64,000 nucleotides of DNA from Falsiroseomonas oleicola (GCF_019029495.1 NZ_JAERQM010000002.1:496001-560000); one strand, 5' to 3'; positions 42,363-51,435 are shown, counted from the stretch's first letter. Notes: generated by a model not told the origin, from the sequence alone. Made by a program: numbers and translations.

Positions 42363-43916
42363 TTAATTTGGCCGGGGCAGCCGGACCACCAAAGCGGCCC
42401 CGCCCCCCGCCGCCGTTTCCACGGCGATGCTGCCACCATGCGCCTTGGCGATGGTGCGGCACAGGGCAAGGCCGACGCCGGTGCCCTGGCCCTGCGGCTT
42501 GGTGGTGAAGAAGGGGTCGAAGACGCGCTCCCGCAGCGCTTCCGGAATTCCCGGGCCATTATCCTCCACCCGCAACTCCACCGCCTCCGGCAGGGCGCTT
42601 AGCCGCAGCAGGATGCGGGGGCGCCCATCGGGCACGGCGTGCCCGGCCAGCGCGGCGCGGGCATTGCCGACGAGGTTGCCGACGAGATGCGCGAGCTGCA
42701 CGGCATCGCCACGGATCGCCGGCAGGCCGGGCGGCACCTCCGTCACCAGCTCCACCGTCTCGGCGGTCTCGGCCAGCTCCAGCCCGGCCTCCAGCACCTG
42801 GGCCAGGTCCACCACCTCCCGCTTCGGGGGCTGCTGGCGGGCGGAGGCGAGCAGGCTGGTGACGATGCGGCCGCAGCGCTCGGCGGCGAGGCGCACCTTC
42901 TCCGCCCGCTCGGCCAGGGGCGTGCCCTCCGCTTCTTCAGCCAGCAGCAGGGCCTGGGCGGCGACCACGGCCAGGGGGTTGTTGATCTCATGCGCCACGC
43001 CGCCGAGCAGGGAGGCGATGGCGGACAGCCGCTCATTCCGCCGCAGCGCCTCCAGGTTGGCGCGGCGGGTGCGCTCGGCCTCCCGCTGCAGGGTCAGGTC
43101 GCTATAGGTGTTGACCAGCGTGCCATCGGCGAGGCGGGTGGTGCGCAGTTCGATGATGCTGCCGTCCGGCCGGGTTTCCTCCTGCCGCCCCGGCGGGCGG
43201 TTCATGATGTCGGTAACGCGGCGTTGCACCATCGCCTCCTCGGGATCGCGGGGATCCTCGTCGGGGCGCAGATCGGCGCGGCGCAGGCGGTTGCGGACGA
43301 AATCGGCCAGCGGCGTGCCGGGCGTGCCGAGTTCGGGCGGAAAGTCGAACATCCGCAGGAAGCCGGGATTGGCGAGCACCAGCCGCGAATCGGGGGCGAC
43401 GATATTCACCCCGTCGGCGATCCCTTCCAGGATGGCGCGCAGCCGGTCGCGATTGGCCTCCGCCTCCTCCTCCCGCAGTTTCTGGTCGGTCAGGTCGCGC
43501 ATGAACAGGATGAAGGCGTCCTGGCGGCCGGTGGCGGTGCCAAAGGGGGTAAAGGTCCAGGCGATGAAGCGGCGGCCATTGCGCCGGTAATTGATCCAGC
43601 CTTCCAGGCTGACCACCTCCCCGGCCAAGGCGCGGTCGGCATAGGGGTCGAGCCGCGCCGACACCTCCTCCCCCACCAGGTCGCGGGTGTGCAGGCGAAG
43701 GATTTCCTCCATCGGGCGCTGGGCGAATTCGGTGAATTCCCGGTTCACATACAGATAGCGCCGGTCGCGGGAGATGACGCAGACCCGCGTCGGCGCCGCA
43801 TCCAGCACGCCGCGCAGCAGGGCGACATCGGCTTCCCCGCCTGCGTCCCCTGCTGCGTCCCTTGGGGCTCCCCCGCCCGGGATCGCCTCAGCTCTCGGCG
43901 CTGGGATCGAAGACAT
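42363..43916 (-). CDS. PAS-domain sensor histidine kinase (soluble)
   Basis: Kinase of 517 residues without membrane spans, so it senses a cytoplasmic signal. Two PAS domains (about 35-160, with DRRYLYVNREFTEFAQRP, and 165-310, with PDSRLVLANPGFLRMFDF) are followed by the phospho-acceptor helix GGVAHEINNPLAVVAA, N box HLVGNLVGNARAAL, G1 VEDNGPGIPEAL, F box FDPFFTTK and G2 GTGVGLALC. The start at 43916 overlaps the upstream response regulator gene by 29 bases, making a cognate pair. NtrB/FixL-like kinases have the same domain order. Confidence 0.92.
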   Translation of the reverse strand: MSSIPAPRAEAIPGGGAPRDAAGDAGGEADVALLRGVLDAAPTRVCVISRDRRYLYVNREFTEFAQRPMEEILRLHTRDLVGEEVSARLDPYADRALAGEVVSLEGWINYRRNGRRFIAWTFTPFGTATGRQDAFILFMRDLTDQKLREEEAEANRDRLRAILEGIADGVNIVAPDSRLVLANPGFLRMFDFPPELGTPGTPLADFVRNRLRRADLRPDEDPRDPEEAMVQRRVTDIMNRPPGRQEETRPDGSIIELRTTRLADGTLVNTYSDLTLQREAERTRRANLEALRRNERLSAIASLLGGVAHEINNPLAVVAAQALLLAEEAEGTPLAERAEKVRLAAERCGRIVTSLLASARQQPPKREVVDLAQVLEAGLELAETAETVELVTEVPPGLPAIRGDAVQLAHLVGNLVGNARAALAGHAVPDGRPRILLRLSALPEAVELRVEDNGPGIPEALRERVFDPFFTTKPQGQGTGVGLALCRTIAKAHGGSIAVETAAGGGAALVVRLPRPN

Positions 43917-44634
43917 AGCCGGCGCCGCGAATGGTGCGGATGACCGCGGGACGGTCCGGCACGGCTTCCACCTTGCGGCGGATGCGGGCGATGCGGACAT
44001 CGATGGAGCGGTCGAAATGCTCATCCCCCCTGGGATGGGCGAGTTCCAGCAGCGCCTCTCGCGTCAGGACCCGGCCGGGGCGCTCGGCGAAGGCGCGGAG
44101 CAAAGCGAATTCGGAGGGGCCGAGGGGAATCTCCTGCCCTTCCGGCCCGGTCAGGCGGCGGGCCTCCAGATCCAGCCAGGTGCGGCCCATGCGGATGCGG
44201 TGGGCGGCGGCGAGGAGCCTGGTGGGCGGTGCGGTGGGCAGGGCCGGCAGCGCGGCGGCCGTTGCCTCCCGCCGCCGCAGCACGGCGCGCAGTCGGGCGA
44301 GCAGTTCGCGCAGATCGACCGGCTTGGCGATGTAGTCGTCGGCGCCGACCTCGAGTCCCACCACCCGGTCCACCACATCCCCCGCCGCCGAGAGCATGAC
44401 GATGCCGATATCCGATTCGGCGCGCAGTGCGCGGGCCAGCGACAGGCCATCCTCCCCCGGCATGGCGATATCGAGCAGCACGAGATCGGCCGTGGACTCC
44501 GTGAGCAGGTGGCGCAGCGCGGCGGCATCGGGCGCCTGGCGCACGGCGAAGCCGCGACGGGTCAGGTATTCGGCGATGGCCTCGCGTAGGTCGGTTTCAT
44601 CGTCGCAGATGATGATCGCGGGGGAGTCCGCCAT
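43888..44634 (-). CDS. OmpR-family response regulator
   Basis: Two-component regulator of 248 residues. The receiver domain has the acidic pair in CDDETD, phospho-acceptor Asp55 in LLDIAMPGEDG and Lys104 in YIAKPVDL. The C-terminal winged helix shows LGPSEFALLRAFAERPGRVLTRE and SIDVRIARIRRKVE, ending IRTIRGAGYVF. The start at 44634 fits the family N-terminus. Pairing an OmpR-type regulator with a soluble PAS kinase is somewhat unusual. Targets are unknown. Confidence 0.94.
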   Translation of the reverse strand: MADSPAIIICDDETDLREAIAEYLTRRGFAVRQAPDAAALRHLLTESTADLVLLDIAMPGEDGLSLARALRAESDIGIVMLSAAGDVVDRVVGLEVGADDYIAKPVDLRELLARLRAVLRRREATAAALPALPTAPPTRLLAAAHRIRMGRTWLDLEARRLTGPEGQEIPLGPSEFALLRAFAERPGRVLTREALLELAHPRGDEHFDRSIDVRIARIRRKVEAVPDRPAVIRTIRGAGYVFDPSAES

Positions 44635-44859
44635 GGGCGGCAGCGTCCTTCGGGGTGGGGGCTGGCGCGGAGCATGGCCGAGGACGGGCGCGCAATAAAG
44701 CACAACAGGCCACCGCCGCCGCGAAACCGCGGCGAAACCTGTCTGCGGCACATCGGGGAGGCATTGCGGAGAAGCGCCGATGTCCTGCGAGGAAACCCTT
44801 TGGGAGGTGCTGTCCCGCCGCTGGTTGTCCCGGCTGGCGGCGCGGGATTGACCCGGCTG

Positions 44860-44887
44860 GCCGCGCCGCCCCGGAAGGCGGCGCGGC
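44860..44887. terminator. Hairpin after the nitroreductase gene
   Basis: A perfect 11-bp stem (GCCGCGCCGCC / GGCGGCGCGGC) with a six-base loop, 6 bases beyond the nitroreductase stop. The rest of the 260-base spacer up to the response regulator start holds no gene. Confidence 0.6.
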
Positions 44888-44893
44888 TTTGCG

Positions 44894-45496
44894 CTACAGC
44901 TTCAGCGGCGTGCCGTGGCGGCCGAGATGGGCGAAGTCCGTGATCGGCTTGCGGACCCTGGGCGCCACTTCCCGTTCGGCGATCTTCTCCGGCAGCAGGT
45001 CGGGCGTGCCGGTCACGCCGAAGGCGATGGCGACAACCGGCTCATGCCCCTCCGGCACGCCCAGCTCCGCCGTCGCCCTTGCCAGGTCGAAGCCGCGCAT
45101 CTGGTGGCTGCCGAGGCCCAGCGCCACCGCCTGAAGCGCCATCTGCGCCACGGCCTGGCCGAGGTCATAGGCCGCGACGGCATTGGGATTGCCATTGGCG
45201 GCGAAGCTGGACCGGGCGAAGCCGATCATCAGCAGCCCGGCCTTCGGCGCCCAGGCCTGGTTGTTGGCGCTGAGCAGCGAGGCCAGCTTCGCGAAATCCT
45301 CCGGCGCATCCGCCCGACGCGCGGTGATGAAGACCCAGGGCTGCTCGTTGAAGCAGGAGGCCGACCAGCGCGCCGCTTCCAGCAGGCTGGCCTCCTGCGC
45401 CGCGCTCACCGGCGCATCGGTGAAGCTGCGCGGGCTCCAGCGCGCCCGCAGCAGGTCGTGGATGGGGTGGGCGGTGGGGGCGGAGCGATCGGTCAC
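44894..45496 (-). CDS. Nitroreductase family protein
   Basis: FMN-dependent NAD(P)H oxidoreductase of 200 residues. The N-terminal RARWSPRSFTDAPVS is the FMN phosphate-binding Arg/Ser block. RWSASCFNEQPWVFI and NAVAAYDLGQAVAQMALQAVALGLGSHQM are typical, and VVAIAFGVTGTPDLLPEKI ends the fold. The GTG at 45496 has AAGGAG six bases upstream and is preferred. The ATG at 45511, which overlaps the Bug receptor stop (ATGA), is the alternative. Co-translation with the Bug gene suggests its substrate may be the imported compound. Confidence 0.9.
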   Translation of the reverse strand: MTDRSAPTAHPIHDLLRARWSPRSFTDAPVSAAQEASLLEAARWSASCFNEQPWVFITARRADAPEDFAKLASLLSANNQAWAPKAGLLMIGFARSSFAANGNPNAVAAYDLGQAVAQMALQAVALGLGSHQMRGFDLARATAELGVPEGHEPVVAIAFGVTGTPDLLPEKIAEREVAPRVRKPITDFAHLGRHGTPLKL

Positions 45497-45507
45497 GCAA
45501 GTCTCCT

Positions 45508-46479
45508 TCATTGGCGTTCCATGTTGGTCCGCGTCACCACCTCGGTCCAGCGGGCCATTTCGGCATGCACGGCGGCGCGGGTCTGGTCCGGCGTGCCCGG
45601 CGCGCGGGGTGACAGGCCGAGGGCGCCGAGCCGGGCCTGGAGCTCGACATCGGCATGCATCGCCTGGGCCACGGCGGTGATGCGCTGGACCACGGCGAGC
45701 GGTGTATTGGCGGGGGTGCCGATGGCGTACCAGGTGACGATGTCGAAATCGGCGGCGCCCAGCGCCTCCGCCACCGTCGGCACCTCCGGCAGCAAGGGGG
45801 AACGGGTGCCGGAGGTGATGGCCAAAGCGCGCACCTCCCCGCCGCGAATCTGGCCGAGCACGGCGGAGGCGGTCTCCGCCACCATCTGCACCTCATTGTT
45901 GCGCAGGGCGATGATGGCGGCGGGGGTGCCGCGATAGGGCACATGGGTCATCTTGAAGCCGCCGGCGGTCTGCACCGCCTCCGCCACGAAATGCTGGGTG
46001 CTGCCGACGCCGACGGTGGCGAAGTTCAGCCCATCCGGCCGCGCCTTGGCCTGGGCCACCAGCTCGGCCATGTCCTTCGGCCCGTTGGGGCCGGCCAGGA
46101 TGACCAGGCCGGTGGAGGCGACCATGGCGACCGGGGCGATATCGGCGCGCGGGTCATAGGGCAGGCTGCGATACAGCGCGGCGGACACCGCGAAGCCGTT
46201 GTTGAGCAGCATCAGCGTATGGCCGTCATTGGCCCGGGCCAGGGTATTGGCGGCCAGGGTGCCGCCGGCGCCGGGCCGGTTCTCCACCACCACGGGCTGC
46301 CCCCAGGCGGCGGACATGGAAGGGGCGAGCAGCCGCGCCACGATATCCGTGGTGCCGCCCGCCCCGAATCCCTGGATGAAGCGCACCGGCCGGTCGGGCC
46401 AGGCGGGCTGGGCCTTTGCCAGCGTCGGCAACAGCAAGGCGGGAAGGGCCAGGGCGGCGCGGCGGGACAGGGGGGCCAT
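45508..46479 (-). CDS. Bug-family (TctC) tripartite tricarboxylate transporter receptor
   Basis: Periplasmic receptor of 323 residues. The ATG at 46479 has GGAGG ten bases upstream. Signal MAPLSRRAALALPALLLPT is cleaved near LAKAQ. Motifs are WPDRPVRFIQGFGAGGTTDI, VVENRPGAGGTLAAN and MTHVPYRGTPAAIIALR. It forms an operon with the nitroreductase gene. The divergent SnoaL gene shares a 130-base upstream region containing a palindrome at 46504-46513. Confidence 0.92.
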   Translation of the reverse strand: MAPLSRRAALALPALLLPTLAKAQPAWPDRPVRFIQGFGAGGTTDIVARLLAPSMSAAWGQPVVVENRPGAGGTLAANTLARANDGHTLMLLNNGFAVSAALYRSLPYDPRADIAPVAMVASTGLVILAGPNGPKDMAELVAQAKARPDGLNFATVGVGSTQHFVAEAVQTAGGFKMTHVPYRGTPAAIIALRNNEVQMVAETASAVLGQIRGGEVRALAITSGTRSPLLPEVPTVAEALGAADFDIVTWYAIGTPANTPLAVVQRITAVAQAMHADVELQARLGALGLSPRAPGTPDQTRAAVHAEMARWTEVVTRTNMERQ

Positions 46480-46503
46480 GGACGTCATCCTCCGTTTATT
46501 GTG

Positions 46504-46513
46504 CAATCGATTG
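46504..46513. promoter_or_regulatory. Candidate operator palindrome CAATCGATTG
   Basis: A perfect 10-base palindrome with a central CG, in an AT-richer patch between divergent Bug and SnoaL genes. This is the form of operator bound by LacI-type repressors (TGCAATCGATTGCA class). It sits 25 bases from the Bug start, in promoter territory. No regulator gene is adjacent. Confidence 0.4.
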
Positions 46514-46609
46514 TTGCTTTCCCCTTACGGCACCGGTCGCGCAGGTCAAGCGCCGATTGCGGCGGGGCGGGAGGCAAGCCACAAGGCCTGCTCGAATGGG
46601 AGACCCGAA

Positions 46610-47224
46610 ATGTCCGATGCCGAATTCCTCCGCCGCCTGCAGGTCGCCGAGCTGGTGCAGAACTGGGCGGTCTGGCGCGATGCCGGCGACTGGGACCGCT
46701 TCGCCACCTGCTGGCACGAGGACGGGCGGATGATGGCCACCTGGTGCCAGGCCTCGGCGGCGGATTTCATCGCGGCCTCCAAGGCCGGCTGGGCGCGCGG
46801 CGTCTCCATCCTGCATTTCCTGGGCGGCTGTTCGGTGGACCTCTCGGGCAACCGCGCCATCGCGCAGACGAAGATGACCATCAGCCAACGGGCGGAGGTG
46901 CATGGGGTGCTGGTGGACGTGGTCTGCACCGGCCGCTTCCACGACTTCATCGAGCAGAGGGACGGCAAGTGGGGCATCGTCCTGCGCCAGCCGATCTATG
47001 AGAAGGACCGCATGGACCCGGTGGACCCCGCGGCCCGGCTGGAACTGGACCCGGCGCTGCTGGCCCGCTTCCCGGAGGGCTATCGCCACCTGGCCTATCT
47101 TCAGACCGGCATCGGCTATGAGGTGAAGACCGACATGCCCGGGCTGAAGGGGGAGAAGGTGCAGGCGCTCTACGCCGCCGGCCGCCGTTGGCTGGCCGGC
47201 GAGGCGCATGGCTGGGAAGAATAA
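46610..47224 (+). CDS. SnoaL/NTF2-like protein
   Basis: Protein of 204 residues with an NTF2-like alpha+beta barrel: LVQNWAVWRDAGDWDRFATCWHEDGRMM is the hallmark N-terminal stretch (helix, then the D..WD...F cap), with HFLGGCSVDLSGNRAIAQTK as the central strands. Such proteins bind small hydrophobic or aromatic acids and may act as isomerases or dehydratases, or only as binding proteins. GGGAGA lies upstream of the ATG at 46610. It is divergent from the Bug-nitroreductase operon and likely belongs to the same pathway. Confidence 0.75.
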   Translation: MSDAEFLRRLQVAELVQNWAVWRDAGDWDRFATCWHEDGRMMATWCQASAADFIAASKAGWARGVSILHFLGGCSVDLSGNRAIAQTKMTISQRAEVHGVLVDVVCTGRFHDFIEQRDGKWGIVLRQPIYEKDRMDPVDPAARLELDPALLARFPEGYRHLAYLQTGIGYEVKTDMPGLKGEKVQALYAAGRRWLAGEAHGWEE

Positions 47225-47408
47225 TTCCGTAGATTCAACGAAGCTTAACCCGATCCGGTGTCACCTGCACGTCACGCCGCTGCCCTATGGACGTCGTCTT
47301 TGCGGGGTAGAGGGTGCGCCGGCCGCGCGGGAACTTTTCGCCCGGTCGCGTGTCATGGCCTGGCCCAGGATGGGCAGCGGAATGCTTCCGTGATGGATGG
47401 AGGTTGGG

Positions 47409-47630
47409 ATGGACGACCAGGCTTTCCGACGCGAGCGGATGCTCGCCTCGGGCCTGTTGCGGGAGCCTTCGCCGGCGGAGCTGGCGAAGCTGACGCGGCT
47501 TATGGAAGGCGCGACTGCCCTTGAGGCGACGCGCGGCGTGGAGAGCGCCGCCGCCAGCCGGGCCAGTCTGGCCCTGGCCAGCCTGCCCACGCGGCCGAGC
47601 TATCGCCGCCCACGCGCCGTCATCGGCTGA
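47409..47630 (+). CDS. Small hypothetical protein, 73 aa
   Basis: Not recognised. The ATG at 47409 follows GGAGG at a good distance. The protein is mostly helical and Ala/Arg/Leu-rich (AELAKLTRLMEGATALEATR), with no membrane span. Codon use fits the genome. It lies 69 bases before livG on the same strand and could be first in that operon or independent. Confidence 0.5.
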   Translation: MDDQAFRRERMLASGLLREPSPAELAKLTRLMEGATALEATRGVESAAASRASLALASLPTRPSYRRPRAVIG

Positions 47631-47699
47631 AAGGCGCATGAACGGCGGGGGCTGAACCCCGCTTCCGGCGCGGCGGGGGCGCGTGTAGCCTTCGCGGTC

Positions 47700-48488
47700 A
47701 TGACCCGCGACTCCTCCCCTGCGCCGATCCTTGAGGTCCGTGCCCTGACGCGCCGCTTCGGCGGTGTGGTGGCCCTGGATGGGCTGGACCTGGCGGTGCG
47801 GCCGGGCACCGTCACCGCGCTGATCGGGCCCAACGGGGCGGGCAAGTCCACCGCCTTCCAATGCGTCTCCGGCGTGATCCCGCCCGATGGCGGGCAGGTG
47901 CTGTTCCAGGGGCGGGACATCACCGGCTGGCGGCCGGATCGCATCACCGGCGCCGGCCTGGTGCGCAGCTTCCAGATCGCCCGCGGCATCCCCCGCCTGA
48001 CGGTGCTGGAGAACCTGCTTCTCTATGGCCCGGCGCAGCCGGGGGAGGGGGTGATCTCCGCCATCCTGCGCCCTGCCGCGATGCGGGCGCGGGAGGAGGC
48101 GCTGCGCGAGCGCGCCAAGGCGGTGGCGGCGCGGCTGAACCTGACCCGCGTGCTGGACAACCAGGCGGCGGCCCTCTCCGGCGGCCAGAAGAAGCTGATG
48201 GAGATCGGCCGCGCCCTGATGGCGGAACCGAAACTGCTGCTGCTGGATGAGCCGGTGGCGGGGGTGAATCCCAGCCTCTCGGCGGAGATCGCGACGCATA
48301 TCGGCAGCCTGCGGGATGAGGGCATGACGGTGCTGATCGTCGAGCACCACATGGATTTCGTCGCCTCCCTCTGCGACCCCGTCATCGTCATGGCGGAAGG
48401 CCGCTTCCTGGTGCAGGGCAGTTTTGCGCATGTCGCCGCGGATGCGCGGGTGCAGGAGGCCTATATGGGCCGGCGGGTGCACGCATGA
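47700..48488 (+). CDS. livG: Branched-chain amino acid-type ABC transporter ATPase 1
   Basis: Cytoplasmic ATPase of the HAAT importer, 262 residues. Walker A is GPNGAGKST, the signature LSGGQKKLMEIGRALM, and Walker B LLLLDEPVAGVNP. An inserted segment around residues 95-155, typical of LivG, is present. It overlaps livF by ATGA. The operon order here is livG-livF-livK-livH-livM, so the ATPase genes come first. The substrate may be an amino acid, an amide or an aromatic acid. Confidence 0.92.
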   Translation: MTRDSSPAPILEVRALTRRFGGVVALDGLDLAVRPGTVTALIGPNGAGKSTAFQCVSGVIPPDGGQVLFQGRDITGWRPDRITGAGLVRSFQIARGIPRLTVLENLLLYGPAQPGEGVISAILRPAAMRAREEALRERAKAVAARLNLTRVLDNQAAALSGGQKKLMEIGRALMAEPKLLLLDEPVAGVNPSLSAEIATHIGSLRDEGMTVLIVEHHMDFVASLCDPVIVMAEGRFLVQGSFAHVAADARVQEAYMGRRVHA

Positions 48489-49198
48489 CCGCGTTGTTGG
48501 AAGTCGAGGCGCTGGTCGGCGGCTATGGCGCGGCGGATGAAATCCTCAAGGGCATCACCGTGGCGCTGCCGGAGCGTCGCATGGCGGCCATCGTCGGCCC
48601 GAACGGCGCCGGCAAGTCGACGCTGTTGAAGGCCATCGCCGGCATGCTGCGCGCGAAATCCGGCCAGGTGCGCCTGGCCGGGGAGGTGCTGACCGGCCTG
48701 CCGCCGCGTGGCGTGGCGGCGCGCGGCGTCGCCTTCGTGCCGCAGGAGGCCAATATCTTCCCCAGCCTCTCGGTGCGGGAGAATCTGGAGATGGGCGGCT
48801 ACCTGGAACCCCGCGCCACCGTCACGCAGCGGGTGGAGGGGCTGTTTGCCCGATTCCCCATGCTGGCCGAGAAGCGCCGCCGCGCGGCGCGCACGCTCTC
48901 GGGCGGCCAGCGGCAGATCCTGGCGATGGGCATGGCGCTGATGGTGGCGCCGAAGCTGCTGCTGCTGGACGAGCCCTCGGCGGGCCTCAGTCCCAAGGCC
49001 GCCGAAAGCCTGTTCGACGACATCGCCGCCATCCATGCGGAGGGCACCGCCATCCTGATGGTGGAGCAGAATGCGCTGGAGGCGCTGGCGATTGCGGAGG
49101 AGGGCATCGTGCTGGTCGATGGCCGCGTCGCCCGCACCGGCCCGGCCGCCGAGCTGGCCTCCGACCCCGAAGTGCGCCGCCTGTTCCTCGGCGGCTGA
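48485..49198 (+). CDS. livF: Branched-chain amino acid-type ABC transporter ATPase 2
   Basis: Second ATPase of the importer, 237 residues, smaller than LivG as usual. GPNGAGKSTLLKAIAGML, LSGGQRQILAMGMALM and LLLLDEPSAGLSPKAA are present, with the family phrase VPQEANIFPSLSVRENLEMG. The ATGA overlap with livG at 48485 implies coupled translation. It pairs with LivG on the two permeases LivH and LivM. Confidence 0.93.
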   Translation: MTALLEVEALVGGYGAADEILKGITVALPERRMAAIVGPNGAGKSTLLKAIAGMLRAKSGQVRLAGEVLTGLPPRGVAARGVAFVPQEANIFPSLSVRENLEMGGYLEPRATVTQRVEGLFARFPMLAEKRRRAARTLSGGQRQILAMGMALMVAPKLLLLDEPSAGLSPKAAESLFDDIAAIHAEGTAILMVEQNALEALAIAEEGIVLVDGRVARTGPAAELASDPEVRRLFLGG

Positions 49199-49229
49199 GA
49201 CGAACAAACAACAGAAGGGAAGCTGACGG

Positions 49230-50435
49230 ATGATGCAGACGACAATCGGGCGCCGTGGCGCCCTGCTGGGGGCGGCGGCGGCCTTCTCCAGCTTCGCCAT
49301 TGGCGGGCGCGCCTTTTCCCAGACCACGCCGGTGGTCTTCGGCGCGCTGCCGCCGCTGACCGGCGCGGGCGGCCCCTATGGCCCCGCCATGCTCCGCGCC
49401 GCCCAGGGCGTGGTCGAAGCCGCGAACAGCGCCGGCGGCATCAAGGGCCGCCAGATCCGCCTCGCCTTCGAGGATGACCAGACCAACCCGGATGCCGGCG
49501 TGCGCGGCGCGCGCAAGCTGATCGATGTGGACCGCGTGCAGGCGCTGATGGGCACCTGGGCGTCTTCCGTCACCACGGCCGTGGCGCCGCTGTGCTGGGA
49601 GAACCGGGTGCCGCTGTTCACCGTCTCCGGCGCCGACAGCATCACCCTGCTGCCGCATCAGGGGCATATCTTCCGCACCCAGCCGAACAGCAGGTTGCAG
49701 ATCGAGACCGCCAGCAAGTGGCTGCTCGGCAAGGGCGCGAAGCGCGTCTTCCACATGGCGGCGCAGTCGCCCTTCGCGCAGTCGAGCCAGGATGTGATGA
49801 CCGCGACGCTGGGCGCCGCCGGCGGCGCCGTTTCCGGCTATATCGTGTACGAGCGCGACAAGACCGCCTTCCGCTCGGAGGTGGACACCATCATGAAGTC
49901 AAACTCCGACACCGTGATGCTGAACGGCTACCTGCCGGATGTGACGATCCTGCTGCGCGAGCTGTATCGCGCCGGCTTCGATGGCCGCCGCTTCACCTTT
50001 GCCTATGCCGCGCCGGCCAGCGTCTTCGGCACGTTGCCGAACGAGGTGACCAACGGGCTGACCACCTTCCAGCCGAGCCCGGACCTCAACAGCCCCGCCT
50101 TCACCCGCCTGAAGGCCGCCTTCGGCAGCACCGAGGTCGATCCCTATTCGGCACAGGTTCATGACCACGCCACCATGGCGATCCTGGCCGCGGCGCAAGG
50201 AGGCGACGCCACCGGCAGCGTCATCCGGGACAATGTGCGAAAAATCTGCCAGGGCGATGGGGAGAAGGTGGACAATGTCACGGACGGGCTGCGGCTGATC
50301 GCGGCCGGCCGCGCGGTGAATTTCGAGGGCGCCTCCGGCCCCTGCGAATTCGACGAGCGCGGCGACATCCGCGGCACGAAGTTCCGCTACGAGATCGCCG
50401 AGGGCGGCGCGTACCGGGTGCTCGAACTCGTTTGA
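49230..50435 (+). CDS. livK: Branched-chain amino acid-type ABC transporter substrate-binding protein
   Basis: Periplasmic binding protein of 401 residues with a type I fold. The leader (MMQTTIGRRGALLGAAAAFSS) has an RR pair, so Tat export is possible. The mature N-terminus is PVVFGALPPLTGAGGPYGP, then GGIKGRQIRLAFEDDQTNPD, both characteristic of LivK-type receptors. GACGGATG at the start has weak spacing, but AGAAGGGAAGC lies upstream. GC-rich hairpins follow the stop. The ligand is not identifiable, and neighbours hint at an organic acid or heterocycle. Confidence 0.9.
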   Translation: MMQTTIGRRGALLGAAAAFSSFAIGGRAFSQTTPVVFGALPPLTGAGGPYGPAMLRAAQGVVEAANSAGGIKGRQIRLAFEDDQTNPDAGVRGARKLIDVDRVQALMGTWASSVTTAVAPLCWENRVPLFTVSGADSITLLPHQGHIFRTQPNSRLQIETASKWLLGKGAKRVFHMAAQSPFAQSSQDVMTATLGAAGGAVSGYIVYERDKTAFRSEVDTIMKSNSDTVMLNGYLPDVTILLRELYRAGFDGRRFTFAYAAPASVFGTLPNEVTNGLTTFQPSPDLNSPAFTRLKAAFGSTEVDPYSAQVHDHATMAILAAAQGGDATGSVIRDNVRKICQGDGEKVDNVTDGLRLIAAGRAVNFEGASGPCEFDERGDIRGTKFRYEIAEGGAYRVLELV

Positions 50436-50461
50436 GCCCTATCCTGAACGGGCACGACCTG

Positions 50462-50501
50462 CGGCCGGCGATCTCCGCCGGCCGAGCGGCCGAACGGCCG
50501 C
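50462..50501 (+). promoter_or_regulatory. Paired GC-rich hairpins between livK and livH
   Basis: Two adjoining stem-loops: CGGCCGGC / GCCGGCCG (50462-50484, 7-base loop) and GCGGCCG / CGGCCGC (50486-50501, 2-base loop). They sit in the 127-base gap after the binding-protein gene, where such structures commonly stabilise upstream mRNA or attenuate readthrough so that the receptor is made in excess. Confidence 0.45.
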
Positions 50502-50562
50502 CGCGGCTTATGCCGCGCAGCCAAGCACGCGGAGCGTGCGCCCGGCGCCTGAGGGCACGAAA

Positions 50563-51435
50563 ATGATTCAAGATTGGAGGGACCTCGCGCAGGTCCTGCT
50601 GAACGGCGTGATGGCGGGCAGCGTGCTGATGCTGCCCGCCATCGGCTTCAACTGCATCTTCGCGGTGCTGCGCTACCCCAACTTCGCCATCGCCGGCTTC
50701 GCCACCGCCGGCGCCTTCGCGGGCTGGGTGGCGAATGCGGTCTATGGCTGGCCGGTGGGTCTGGCGCTACCGCTCGCCTTCCTGGTGGCGGGGCTGGTCT
50801 CCCTGACGGCGGAGGAACTGGCCTTCCGGCCGCTGCGCCCGGCCGGGCCGCTGACGGTCGCCATCGCCTCCGTCGCCATGACCATCCTGCTGGAGAACAT
50901 CCTGCGGTTCAGCTTCGGCAATGACCTGCGCGGCTATGACCTGCCGATCCTGCGCGACTGGCGCTTCGACGGCATCCGCATCAACCCGCAGCAATTGCAG
51001 AACACGGGCTATGCCATCGTCGCGGCGGGCGGGCTTTTTCTGCTGCTGGGCTTTTCGCGACTGGGGCGTGCCATGCGGGCCGTCGCCGACAATCCCGTGC
51101 TGGCCGACATCAAGGGCGTCGATCCCAACCGTATCGCGCGGGTCGCGGTGTTCATCGGCGGCGGGCTGGCGGGCTGCGGCGGCATGCTGATCGGCATCGA
51201 CACTTCCATCGATCCGCTCACGGGTTTTCGCGTCGTGCTGTCGGTCTTCGCGGCTGCCGTGGTGGGTGGGCTCGGCTCCATCCCCGGCGCGGCGCTGGGC
51301 GCGATGGTGGTCGGCGTCGGAGAAGAAATGGCCGGGCTGGTGCTGTCGCCGGCCTACCGCACCGTCACCGCCTTCCTCGCCATCCTGCTGGTGCTGATGT
51401 TCCGGCCGCAGGGGATTCTCGGGGGGCGGAACTGA
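50563..51435 (+). CDS. livH: Branched-chain amino acid-type ABC permease LivH
   Basis: Inner-membrane permease of 290 residues with about eight spans. Family landmarks are LPAIGFNCIFAVLRYPNFAIAG, GPLTVAIASVAMTILLENIL, MRAVADNPVLADIKGVDPNRI (cytoplasmic EAA-like loop) and GGLGSIPGAALGAMVVGVGE. The ATG at 50563 is preferred. A GTG at 50536 would add nine residues without a ribosome binding site. It overlaps livM by TGATG. Confidence 0.93.
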   Translation: MIQDWRDLAQVLLNGVMAGSVLMLPAIGFNCIFAVLRYPNFAIAGFATAGAFAGWVANAVYGWPVGLALPLAFLVAGLVSLTAEELAFRPLRPAGPLTVAIASVAMTILLENILRFSFGNDLRGYDLPILRDWRFDGIRINPQQLQNTGYAIVAAGGLFLLLGFSRLGRAMRAVADNPVLADIKGVDPNRIARVAVFIGGGLAGCGGMLIGIDTSIDPLTGFRVVLSVFAAAVVGGLGSIPGAALGAMVVGVGEEMAGLVLSPAYRTVTAFLAILLVLMFRPQGILGGRN

